The notes beneath the pieces were generated by a model that was not told the DNA's origin, searched no databases, and saw only the letters and a program-made list of their open reading frames with translations. A DNA stretch of 24,469 nt from a virus, in IMG/VR virus record IMGVR_UViG_3300025264_000109, positions 1 to 24,469 of that record; one strand, given 5' to 3'. Of the stretch, positions 16,427-22,100 are shown piece by piece. The stretch's first letter is position 1. The number at the start of each line of letters is the position of its first letter. Made by a program: the position numbers and the translations under genes.

Positions 16427-16635
16427 TGACACCCAAGACGACAAGAGAATCTATTATTAGTTTAAAAGGCCACATCACTGGTCTCAAAAGAGATATGTAT
16501 AACCTAAAGACAAATGATTTAGCACATATGCATGCAAGTATTGAGAAATTGGGTGGCAAGGTAGATAAGATCTACTGGGTTCTTTTGGCTACGGTGGGGG
16601 CTGTGGTCTTACAATTGGTGCAACTAGTGATATGA
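16426..16635 (+). CDS. Small coiled-coil protein with C-terminal membrane helix
   Basis: 69 residues. The N-terminal 45 residues (MTPKTTRESIISLKGHITGL and onward) form a charged amphipathic helix, and the last 23 residues (IYWVLLATVGAVVLQLVQLV) are one hydrophobic helix. The layout resembles XhlA-like or other small phage membrane proteins with a cytoplasmic helix and a C-terminal anchor. It overlaps the giant gene by one base (TAATG) and the next gene by four bases (ATGA). A holin-associated or holin role is possible. The membrane assignment is clear, but the function is not. Confidence 0.6.
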   Translation: MTPKTTRESIISLKGHITGLKRDMYNLKTNDLAHMHASIEKLGGKVDKIYWVLLATVGAVVLQLVQLVI

Positions 16636-16829
16636 ACGAAAAACTAATCACGGCACTTCTCGCTATTTTATTAGCGCTCGGAGGATGGACATTACAACGT
16701 ACATTCTCTCTTTCACAAGATATGGTTTTAATTAAAACTAAAGTGGAGATAATAGAAGATGAGATACAGAACTTTAAAAATCTTAAGGGCAAGAAGAAGC
16801 GCAAGAGAAAAAAGGAACAAGGAGACTAG
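16632..16829 (+). CDS. Small membrane protein with basic tail, holin-like (paralogue of 17653 gene)
   Basis: 65 residues. The N-terminal membrane helix KLITALLAILLALGGWTLQR is followed by FSLSQ, a coiled-coil-like stretch, and a strongly basic tail KKRKRKKEQGD. One or two transmembrane segments with a positively charged C-terminus are typical of small holins. The LALGGWTLQRTFSLS segment nearly repeats in the gene at 17653, so the two are paralogues. The ATG overlaps the previous TGA (ATGA). Holin, antiholin or envelope adaptor are all plausible. Confidence 0.6.
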   Translation: MNEKLITALLAILLALGGWTLQRTFSLSQDMVLIKTKVEIIEDEIQNFKNLKGKKKRKRKKEQGD

Positions 16830-16833
16830 ATGG

Positions 16834-17325
16834 ATGAAATATTTAGTATCCTCTCTTATAATCACGCTGTTGTGGTTAGCAACCTGCAGTCAAGTTTTAG
16901 CTAAAAACGAATATCTAGGTGGCAACTGGCGTAATTGCGAAGCCGGCCACATCGAACCTTACGCACAATACAGTACAGATGATTATGATTATCTAGACAA
17001 TACCTCTAATGAATACAGACGAGAAGGGTGGGATCTAGGAGTTAGACTTCGTTTTAAATTTGGTCATACCTGTAATAAAAAATTCCGCAAACAACAATCA
17101 GATCGTTATGATCTAGAGCAACAAATAGAACTCCTTAAAATTTGTAGAAAATATAGAAATGTAGAGATGGGTCCTCAACTAGAGTTAGTAGCTAAAAGAT
17201 GTAGAGATATGAAATTCCTAAAAAAAGAAGAGAAAAGAAAACGAACCGACGATGATCTTTTTAATGAGATCATGAAGCAAGAACACAAAAAACAAATGGA
17301 GCTAAAGAAAAATGGATCTGAGTAA
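16834..17325 (+). CDS. Secreted protein with signal peptide and C-terminal coiled coil
   Basis: 163 residues from the ATG at 16834. An earlier in-frame ATG (16759) would start inside the upstream coding region and give a basic preface. The 16834 start has AAGGAG at 16819-16824, nine bases away, and yields a classic signal peptide: MKYLVSSLIITLLWLATCSQ followed by VLA before KNEY (signal peptidase I site). Cys18 sits in LATC, but Thr at -1 makes it a poor lipobox. The mature N-terminus (GHIEPYAQYSTDDYDYL, then EGWDLGVRLRFKFGH) resembles alternating outer-membrane beta strands, and the rest is a charged coiled coil with paired Cys. It could be a periplasmic or outer-membrane spanin-like or exclusion protein. 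Confidence 0.6.
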   Translation: MKYLVSSLIITLLWLATCSQVLAKNEYLGGNWRNCEAGHIEPYAQYSTDDYDYLDNTSNEYRREGWDLGVRLRFKFGHTCNKKFRKQQSDRYDLEQQIELLKICRKYRNVEMGPQLELVAKRCRDMKFLKKEEKRKRTDDDLFNEIMKQEHKKQMELKKNGSE

Positions 17326-17653
17326 GAGTAAGCTCATTGTAATCGTACCCATCGTGGTATCTATCCTGGCTGCAACTTTCGGATCTGTTAAATATATTAT
17401 TAATTTAACAGATACTATTGAGGCAAATAACCAACAAGTGATACTTTTAAACAAAGACATTCAAATAATCTTTGATAAATATGCCCAGGATAAGGAAGAG
17501 TTTACAAGAGAGATGTTTAATGTTAATGCTAGGGTAACGGAAGTAAACGCATACTTCAGAGCTTTGGAAGAAATCCTTAGAAAAACCACAGATTCGGTTC
17601 GAGACCAACAGTGGGATATCAAGGATCTACAACGTGAAGTCTTAGGAGATTAA
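17312..17653 (+). CDS. Membrane-anchored coiled-coil protein
   Basis: 113 residues. An N-terminal hydrophobic helix (KLIVIVPIVVSILAATFGSV) lies at residues 7-26, and the rest is a long helical region with heptad-like hydrophobic spacing (EANNQQVILLNKDIQIIFDK, then EEFTREMFNVNARVTEVNAY). This is the shape of inner-membrane spanins and of many small phage envelope proteins. It overlaps the end of the secreted-protein gene by 14 bases and the next gene by one base. No enzyme motif is seen. An i-spanin role is possible, but spanins are difficult to call from this alone. Confidence 0.55.
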   Translation: MDLSKSKLIVIVPIVVSILAATFGSVKYIINLTDTIEANNQQVILLNKDIQIIFDKYAQDKEEFTREMFNVNARVTEVNAYFRALEEILRKTTDSVRDQQWDIKDLQREVLGD

Positions 17654-17910
17654 TGGTTGATAAAATTATGACATTACTGGTGGGACTGCTCATCGCCCTA
17701 GGCGGGTGGAGTCTTTCCAGAACGTTTGAGCTCTCTACCATTCAAGCGGTTCAAGAAGATAAAGTTGATAGATTAGAACGTCATGTTGATAAACTTCAAG
17801 TGCACCTAGAAAATATGATGCAAAAAGATAAAGAGATTATCGACCAACATAAAAAATTATTTAATATGTTAGAAAATAATGAGTCAACTTCAGGAAGTTA
17901 TAATTACTAA
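17653..17910 (+). CDS. Membrane-anchored coiled-coil protein, paralogue of 16632 gene
   Basis: 85 residues. The N-terminal helix IMTLLVGLLIALGGWSLSRT followed by FELS matches LALGGWTLQRTFSLS in the 65-residue protein at 16632: ALGGW, L, RTF and LS are shared. After the helix comes a longer coiled coil (KVDRLERHVDKLQVHLENMM), ending in a Ser/Gly/Asn tail without the basic run of its paralogue. The gene overlaps its neighbours by one base on both sides. It is likely an inner-membrane protein with its coiled coil projecting to the cytoplasm or periplasm. Function is unknown. Confidence 0.6.
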   Translation: MVDKIMTLLVGLLIALGGWSLSRTFELSTIQAVQEDKVDRLERHVDKLQVHLENMMQKDKEIIDQHKKLFNMLENNESTSGSYNY

Positions 17911-18314
17911 TGAAGCTCGGTCCGGAACAAAACGTTCAGATGCCGATGAAGACGGTCATCTCATTAATCGTCATGGTGGCATTAGGAACCTTCGGCTACT
18001 TTCAAATTCAAGAGAAGCTCAACCAACACGACACCCTTCTTCAAATGCATACCAAAGACTTAGATCAAAATTCAGAATTTAGGATAAAATACCCCAGGGG
18101 TGAGCTGGGCCAGTCATCAGGAGAATCCGAGCTTTTCATGTTAGTGGAACACATGGCCGGACAAATAACTAAGATAGAAGATGCTATGGGAAACATGATG
18201 CACAATGAAGTTAATATTGATCGTTTACAAAAGGACATGGAAAAAGTATTGAGTGATATTGAAAAACTTAAAGATAAACAAAGGTCTTTTGCTAATGGGA
18301 CTAACACACCTTAA
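17910..18314 (+). CDS. Membrane-anchored coiled-coil protein
   Basis: 134 residues. Residues about 14-30 (KTVISLIVMVALGTFGYFQI) form one membrane helix. A helical region (QEKLNQHDTLLQMHTKDLDQ) follows, then a polar Gly/Ser linker and a second coiled coil (NIDRLQKDMEKVLSDIEKLK). It starts at the ATG overlapping the previous stop and overlaps the 42-residue gene downstream by 20 bases. Its layout matches the other anchored coiled-coil proteins in this cassette, although no sequence repeat with them is visible. Function is unknown. Confidence 0.55.
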   Translation: MKLGPEQNVQMPMKTVISLIVMVALGTFGYFQIQEKLNQHDTLLQMHTKDLDQNSEFRIKYPRGELGQSSGESELFMLVEHMAGQITKIEDAMGNMMHNEVNIDRLQKDMEKVLSDIEKLKDKQRSFANGTNTP

Positions 18315-18423
18315 ATATATGATCGTATTATTAATTGGAACCTGTATAGGAGTGGCTATTGGGTTCAGTATTTACCACTATTTTTTTATGGATAAATTTA
18401 GTTGTTGTGGGGTCTACGGATGA
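18295..18423 (+). CDS. 42-residue single-pass membrane protein with CC near C-terminus
   Basis: A small frame starts at ATG 18295 inside the end of the previous gene and stops at TGA 18421-18423. The protein runs MGLTHLKYMIVLLIGTCIGV, then AIGFSIYHYFFMDKFSCCGV, then YG. It has one membrane helix and a Cys-Cys pair four residues from the end, a possible disulfide or lipid site. Its stop overlaps the next ATG (ATGA), supporting translation. No family is recognised. Confidence 0.5.
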   Translation: MGLTHLKYMIVLLIGTCIGVAIGFSIYHYFFMDKFSCCGVYG

Positions 18424-18641
18424 TCGAAACAGTCACGGCATTATTATTATTTTTAAACGGCAACATGATCGAGCATGTTTATAAGCCTGATCTAGGCGCC
18501 TGTTTAAAATCGAAGCGCATAGCTTCTCGTGAATTAAATCCAGAACGCGTAATTTTTAGCTGTAAAATTATCAAAGCAAAGATTGAAAAGGAACCAGATT
18601 CCAAGTATGGTTTTAGAATTGTGAAGGTATTAGATGATTAA
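18420..18641 (+). CDS. Small secreted or anchored protein with Cys-pair domain (paralogue of next gene)
   Basis: 73 residues from ATG 18420, which overlaps the previous TGA as ATGA. A TTG start 18 bases earlier is possible but less likely. A short hydrophobic N-terminus (ETVTALLLFLNG) precedes a domain with Cys in GACLKSKR and in VIFSCKIIKAKIE. The spacing and residues (G-x-C-L/I-K, then F-x-C, then A-x-I/V-E and KVL/KIL) match the C-terminal part of the 142-residue protein that follows. The conserved Cys pair suggests a disulfide in the periplasm. The domain is unknown to me. Confidence 0.55.
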   Translation: MIETVTALLLFLNGNMIEHVYKPDLGACLKSKRIASRELNPERVIFSCKIIKAKIEKEPDSKYGFRIVKVLDD

Positions 18642-19062
18642 AAGAGTAAGTAAAACAACTAAAATAATTTTATTAATTTTATTAATATTGTTCTTCGGAT
18701 CAGTAGTCGTATTTGGTGAAGATAAAATAGGCCAGGGAGATGTTGTGGACCTAACCGATTCTAAACCTAAAGAAGGCGTAGTCTTTGCTGTCTGTATTTT
18801 TGCGGTGGGTGAAGATGGAACCAAGTATTTAGTGGATCACCGTCATGCAGAAAACATGGGTGAATGTATTAAGAAACGTAGAGAAGCAGTTAATAAATAT
18901 AAAGACCCTAAACACCGAGAGTTAATGGGCGGTACAAGATTTATGTTTATGTGTGATAAGGTCAGAGCTGAAGTTGAAATATTAGAAGACGGTACTTGGC
19001 ATATCAACAAGATATTAGGACGATATGAGCCTGCTTACAAAAAGAAAAAATCATACAACTAA
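18634..19062 (+). CDS. Secreted or membrane-anchored protein with Cys-pair domain
   Basis: 142 residues. The N-terminus KIILLILLILFFGSVVVFGE is a signal peptide or anchor. The rest carries VVFAVCIFAVGEDGTKYLVD, then ENMGECIKKRREAVNKYKD, then RFMFMCDKVRAEVEI and INKILG. The last part repeats the domain of the 73-residue protein upstream, with MGEC for LGAC and FMCDKVRAEVE for FSCKIIKAKIE, and has an additional Cys upstream. The genes overlap by eight bases, and the downstream stop overlaps the endolysin start. Because it is probably exported and sits directly before the endolysin, an envelope role (spanin-like, inhibitor, or exclusion) is a reasonable guess. Confidence 0.55.
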   Translation: MIKRVSKTTKIILLILLILFFGSVVVFGEDKIGQGDVVDLTDSKPKEGVVFAVCIFAVGEDGTKYLVDHRHAENMGECIKKRREAVNKYKDPKHRELMGGTRFMFMCDKVRAEVEILEDGTWHINKILGRYEPAYKKKKSYN

Positions 19063-19538
19063 TGCAACTCTCTAAAAACTTTAGCTTAGTTGAGCTAACT
19101 AAGTCACAGACAGCGGAAAGGAAGGGCATTCCAAACGACCCTAGTCCTGACCACCAGGAGAACCTAAGATTGCTCTGTGAGCGCGTCCTACAGCCTGTTA
19201 GAGACCATTTTAATCACGTAGTAAGTGTATCCAGCGGATATCGCTCTCCGGCGCTCTGTCAGGCCATCGGATCTTCCATGGATTCGCAACATGCAAAAGG
19301 CATGGCAGCCGACTTCGAAATCTATGGCACACCTAACAATGAAATTTTTAACTGGATCAAGGGCAACCTTTTATATGATCAAATGATCCTTGAGTTCTGG
19401 AACGAAGACGAACCGAACTCGGGCTGGTTGCACGTCAGTTATAATCCAGAGTCATCAGAAAATATAAAAGAAAATTTAAGAGCCTATAAAGACGAAGATA
19501 ACAGAACACGATACAAACCAGTCATAGGAGATGCATAA
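19062..19538 (+). CDS. Endolysin, peptidase M15-type murein peptidase
   Basis: 158 residues. The N-terminus (LSKNFSLVELTKSQTAERKG) and VLQPVRDHFNHVVSVSSGYR, then SQHAKGMAADFE (His77, Asp84) and GWLHVSY (His124), give the HxxGxAxDF and distal His zinc ligands of the M15A (Hedgehog/DD-peptidase) fold. Phage members cut peptide cross-links in peptidoglycan and serve as endolysins. No signal peptide is present, so export must rely on a holin, and many one-helix membrane genes lie just upstream. It overlaps neighbours by one base on each side (TAATG). It is one of the safest calls in the window. Confidence 0.88.
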   Translation: MQLSKNFSLVELTKSQTAERKGIPNDPSPDHQENLRLLCERVLQPVRDHFNHVVSVSSGYRSPALCQAIGSSMDSQHAKGMAADFEIYGTPNNEIFNWIKGNLLYDQMILEFWNEDEPNSGWLHVSYNPESSENIKENLRAYKDEDNRTRYKPVIGDA

Positions 19539-19654
19539 TGAAATTTATATGGGAAAAATTTAAAGCATATAAAGAATGGATGCTAGTCACGATACCAAAC
19601 AGGTATATGGGACTGGTTTTATTCTTAATGTTACTTGTAATTTATTTAAAATAG
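19538..19654 (+). CDS. 38-residue single-helix membrane protein, holin-like
   Basis: A small frame starts at the ATG overlapping the endolysin stop (TAATG) and ends at TAG 19652-19654. The basic aromatic N-terminus MKFIWEKFKAYKEWMLVTIP is followed by one membrane helix, YMGLVLFLMLLVIYLK. Its position immediately after the endolysin fits a pinholin or small lysis helper. Length and layout are the only evidence. It is the last gene before the terminator-like hairpin. Confidence 0.55.
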   Translation: MKFIWEKFKAYKEWMLVTIPNRYMGLVLFLMLLVIYLK

Positions 19655-19662
19655 TCTATATT
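19635..19662 (+). promoter_or_regulatory. Putative promoter for the Hsp20 gene
   Basis: TTGTAA at 19635-19640 and TATATT at 19657-19662 are separated by 16 bases, near the sigma-70 consensus. A transcript from here would begin about 19669, inside the hairpin, and run into the Hsp20 gene at 19717. The -35 lies inside the 38-residue membrane gene. The candidate is plausible, but A+T-rich DNA produces such matches by chance. Confidence 0.4.
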
Positions 19663-19666
19663 AAAG

Positions 19667-19693
19667 ATGGGTGCTTTAAAGGCCCATTTTATT
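19667..19693 (+). terminator. Intrinsic terminator-like hairpin after the lysis cassette
   Basis: ATGGGT (19667-19672) pairs with GCCCAT (19682-19687) through five Watson-Crick pairs and one T-G pair, with a short loop that contains the palindrome CTTTAAAG. TTTTATT (19687-19693) follows as a T-rich tract. It lies 13 bases after the last membrane gene and before the Hsp20 ribosome binding site. The same bases could also form the 5' end of an Hsp20 transcript. Confidence 0.55.
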
Positions 19694-19719
19694 AACTGTC
19701 TAACAAGGAGGTTAAAATG
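19685..19719 (+). promoter_or_regulatory. Possible hairpin covering Hsp20 start and ribosome binding site
   Basis: CATTTTA (19685-19691) is fully complementary to TAAAATG (19713-19719), which contains the Hsp20 start codon. AAGGAGG (19705-19711) lies mostly in the loop. A further two pairs (19695-19696 with 19711-19712) could form after a bulge. The stem is A+U-rich, so it would melt easily. It shares bases with the terminator 3' arm and the two folds exclude each other. It is a candidate only. Confidence 0.35.
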
Positions 19720-20169
19720 ACATTCGATAAATTACCATCAATCTTTAAACAACTTAGACCTGTCTCAATCGGGTTCGATAATCTTTTCGATCACTTCGAA
19801 AACTTTTTCGATGAGTACGACAATGTTCGGTCTTCGCTGACAGCTAACTTTCCTTTTTATAATATTGTAAAGAAGGAAAATAATAAGTTCGATATTGAAG
19901 TAGCTCTTGCAGGCTATGACAAGAAGGACATTGCTGTAGAATATGCAGATAGTATACTAACTATAAAATCTGTTAAGGAAACTAAATCCGATAAAGAAAA
20001 AGACGGAGTGATTCATCAAGGAATTGCTAAGAGATCTTTTACAAAAGCGTTCACTGTTTCTGATGACGTAGAAATCAAAGGTGCTGAGTTAAAAAACGGA
20101 TTATTAAAAATATCTTTAGAAAAGATTATTCCTGAAGGCAAAAAGCCAAAAACTATTGCAATAAAATAA
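19717..20169 (+). CDS. Hsp20/alpha-crystallin small heat-shock protein
   Basis: 150 residues, the usual size. The alpha-crystallin domain lies at about 50-140: NIVKKENNKFDIEVALAGYD, then KKDIAVEYADSILTIKSVKE, then HQGIAKRSFTKAFTVSDDVE and GAELKNGLLKISLEK. The terminal KTIAIK gives the I-x-I motif (147-149) that docks neighbouring subunits. These ATP-independent chaperones hold unfolding proteins in the cytoplasm, and phage versions (known in cyanophages) may assist virion assembly or stressed replication. AAGGAGG at 19705-19711 is the strongest ribosome binding site in the window. It is a one-gene unit between a terminator-like hairpin and the convergent helicase. Confidence is high. Confidence 0.92.
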   Translation: MTFDKLPSIFKQLRPVSIGFDNLFDHFENFFDEYDNVRSSLTANFPFYNIVKKENNKFDIEVALAGYDKKDIAVEYADSILTIKSVKETKSDKEKDGVIHQGIAKRSFTKAFTVSDDVEIKGAELKNGLLKISLEKIIPEGKKPKTIAIK

Positions 20170-20187
20170 AGGATTGTAAAATTCTAC

Positions 20188-20200
20188 TGCGCCTCGCGCA
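20188..20200. terminator. Small GC-rich hairpin between convergent genes
   Basis: TGCGC (20188-20192) and GCGCA (20196-20200) form a perfect five-pair stem with a three-base loop, the only G+C-rich stretch between the Hsp20 stop and the helicase stop. It is symmetric, so it could slow transcription from either side. The flanks are A+T-rich but not a clean T tract, so this is a weak terminator call. Confidence 0.35.
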
Positions 20201-20221
20201 TATATCCTATATTTTGAGGGA

Positions 20222-21652
20222 TTAAATCCAATCTTTTAATTCTTCACCCATCACTTGGGTAGCAATATTAATTTTCTTGCGGAGGGCTTTGACGATTCTT
20301 TCGTCAACCGTGTCTTCCGCGAGAATATCTATATAGGTCATTGGAAATTTTTGACCAATACGATCAATTCTTGCTTCAGACTGAGTTCTCTTTTCTAGAT
20401 CATATCCGTTAGAATAATAAATCATGGTTGAAGCTGCGGTGAGTGTAATTCCGTATCCTCCCGTTTGTGGTGTTCCCACTAAAAATCTTGTTTCATCTTT
20501 AGTTTGGAATCGTTCTAAATTAGTCTGACGTATTTCATTTGGAGTTAAACCATAATAAGTGACCACAGACTTTTCCCCATATTTTTCTTTAATCGCTTTT
20601 ACAATCGTTTGAACATCAAATTGATAATGAGCCCAGATCACTGCTTTTCCTTCAAGTTCATCTAACACTTCCAACAACTGAGATAATCTATTATTTTTTA
20701 TAGGTTGAATTGAATCATCATCTGCTTTAAAATGTCCGCACGTTATTTGATGCAAACGCATTAATTGTGTTAATGCGGATGCTGTAGTTATAACTTTTCC
20801 ATTCATTTCTGCTAATGCCAGTTGTTTCATTTGTCTATAAATTTTCTGTTGTTCAGGGGTTAACGTGATGATTCTTTTCATGTATGTTTTAGCTGGAAGA
20901 TCTAGGCACTCGTCTTTGAGAACGCGATAGGAGAAGGGCTTAAGTTTTTCCGACAGTTCTGCAAGGTTTTTATAACCTACAACGAGCTGCACAGATCTTC
21001 CGTTAAAATGAGCAGTACGCAGCGTGGCGTATCGAGATCGAAACGTATAATAAGAAGAATGATGCAAGAGATAAGGATCAAGGAACTCACATTGTTTATA
21101 AAGATCTAAAGGGGATTTTGTCACAGGGGATCCAGTTAAAATTCGACGATATTTGGCATGAGTCGCCAAGTTAATAATATTTTTGGTTCGTTTAGCTTCA
21201 GGATTTTTAATCGTAGTACTTTCATCCACCACCATAAACGTTTCATGACAACTGAGAAACTTTCGAGCAAATTCCACACCTTTAGTCGTGCTAAAAGCCT
21301 CGACATTCATAATAAGAATATGAAGATTTACACCGGTTTCAAACAAAGTGTCCAGTCTTTTCTTTTGTTTTTGATTAATAGCCGCTTGCCATAAAACCAT
21401 CTTGTAGTGAATATGATGAGGCAGATGAGCAGGGAATTCTTGAGAATACCAAGTTTTATATACGCCTTTCGGAGCTACAATTAAGGCTCCATTTACTTTT
21501 CCTTGATCATAAAGCATGGCTAAATTATCAATAGCTACTTTGGTTTTACCCGTACCCATTTCCATAAATAGAGCATAAACTTTTTTCTGCCATGATTTTT
21601 CCAAAGCAGTGACCTGATGCCCATAGGGCTCTGTCTTAAATTTATAATGCAT
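20222..21652 (-). CDS. SNF2-family DNA helicase/translocase
   Basis: 476 residues from ATG (complement of 21650-21652). A TTG start 18 bases upstream would fall near the predicted transcription start and is rejected. An N-terminal PYGHQ is followed by motif I FMEMGTGKTKVA (Gly33-Thr37), a DEAH-like box VVDEST (143-146), motif III TGSP (173-176), and the C-terminal domain with motif V GGYGITLTAAS and motif VI RIDRIGQ (428-434). The length and motifs fit compact phage SNF2/DEAD-like ATPases that translocate on double-stranded DNA and may remodel forks or displace proteins. It is the only minus-strand gene here. It is transcribed from a promoter shared with the replication operon and ends convergent with Hsp20. 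Confidence 0.9.
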   Translation of the reverse strand: MHYKFKTEPYGHQVTALEKSWQKKVYALFMEMGTGKTKVAIDNLAMLYDQGKVNGALIVAPKGVYKTWYSQEFPAHLPHHIHYKMVLWQAAINQKQKKRLDTLFETGVNLHILIMNVEAFSTTKGVEFARKFLSCHETFMVVDESTTIKNPEAKRTKNIINLATHAKYRRILTGSPVTKSPLDLYKQCEFLDPYLLHHSSYYTFRSRYATLRTAHFNGRSVQLVVGYKNLAELSEKLKPFSYRVLKDECLDLPAKTYMKRIITLTPEQQKIYRQMKQLALAEMNGKVITTASALTQLMRLHQITCGHFKADDDSIQPIKNNRLSQLLEVLDELEGKAVIWAHYQFDVQTIVKAIKEKYGEKSVVTYYGLTPNEIRQTNLERFQTKDETRFLVGTPQTGGYGITLTAASTMIYYSNGYDLEKRTQSEARIDRIGQKFPMTYIDILAEDTVDERIVKALRKKINIATQVMGEELKDWI

Positions 21653-21663
21653 AGTCTTCTTTC

Positions 21664-21701
21664 TTGACAATAGAAGTATATTATCTTATATGGTATGTCA
21701 A
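21664..21701. promoter_or_regulatory. Overlapping face-to-face sigma-70-like promoters
   Basis: Plus strand: TTGACA 21664-21669, 17 bases, TATATG 21687-21692, start near 21699. Minus strand: TTGACA (complement of 21696-21701), 15 bases, TATACT (complement of 21675-21680), start near 21668. The two -35 hexamers are exact inverse copies at the outer ends of 38 bases, and each -10 lies inside. RNA polymerase should not be able to occupy both at once. The plus promoter reads into the replication operon and the minus promoter into the helicase. Confidence 0.7.
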
Positions 21702-21710
21702 TAGAAAGCT

Positions 21711-22100
21711 ATGGCGAATTTAGATTATAAAGAACTGAAACAAGACTCAGGAAAAATAGTCTACGTTATTCAGGAAATTCCTGGCACTAAAGAAGGGCGC
21801 CCTAAAATTAATATTATGGGAGCTCAAAAATTTGGGCAAATAAAAGTCTTATTAAGAGAAGACTCTCAAATGATTTTTAGTCCTGGTCCAATTATTTTTG
21901 AATTAAGAAGATTGTTAAAGGACTATCGTCCTACAGACTATCTTCTACTAACAGGCGATCCAGCAATCATTGGAGTTGCGTGTTCTGTAGTTTCTGATAT
22001 AACTCATGGCAAATACAATTTATTAAAATGGGACCGACAAGAAAGAATGTATTATCCCATTTCAATTAACTTATACGAGAAAGGAAAAGTAGATGAATAA
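21711..22100 (+). CDS. Hypothetical protein, first gene of the replication operon
   Basis: 129 residues. The protein is compact and alternates strands and helices: KIVYVIQEIPGTKEGRPKIN, then GQIKVLLREDSQMIFSPGPI, then DYRPTDYLLLTGDPAIIGVA. The last phrase ends in a strongly conserved-looking TGDPAIIG, after which come THGKYNLLKWDRQERMYYPI and IN. There is no membrane segment. I recall this kind of protein at the front of early regions of marine phages without a known role. It starts 12 bases after the predicted transcript start and overlaps the next gene by eight bases. Function is unknown. Confidence 0.55.
   Translation: MANLDYKELKQDSGKIVYVIQEIPGTKEGRPKINIMGAQKFGQIKVLLREDSQMIFSPGPIIFELRRLLKDYRPTDYLLLTGDPAIIGVACSVVSDITHGKYNLLKWDRQERMYYPISINLYEKGKVDE

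Noticed and set aside
16759-16833. Earlier in-frame start for the secreted protein
   Set aside because: It would add 25 mostly basic residues before a typical signal peptide and overlap the coding end of the previous gene; AAGGAG at 16819-16824 serves the ATG at 16834.
16834-17325. Secreted protein as an o-spanin lipoprotein
   Set aside because: The Cys in LATC has Thr before it, which does not fit the lipobox, and a VLA signal peptidase I site follows; lipoprotein processing is therefore not claimed.
17879-18082. 67-codon frame spanning the junction of two membrane genes
   Set aside because: Its product lacks the membrane-helix layout of the cassette and overlaps two better-supported genes.
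18402-18419. TTG start for the 73-residue Cys-pair protein
   Set aside because: The ATG at 18420 overlaps the previous stop as ATGA, the prevailing junction type here.
21653-21670. TTG start extending the helicase by six residues
   Set aside because: The added bases overlap the likely transcription start and the plus-strand TTGACA box; the ATG at 21652 has a purine-rich leader and gives a normal N-terminus.
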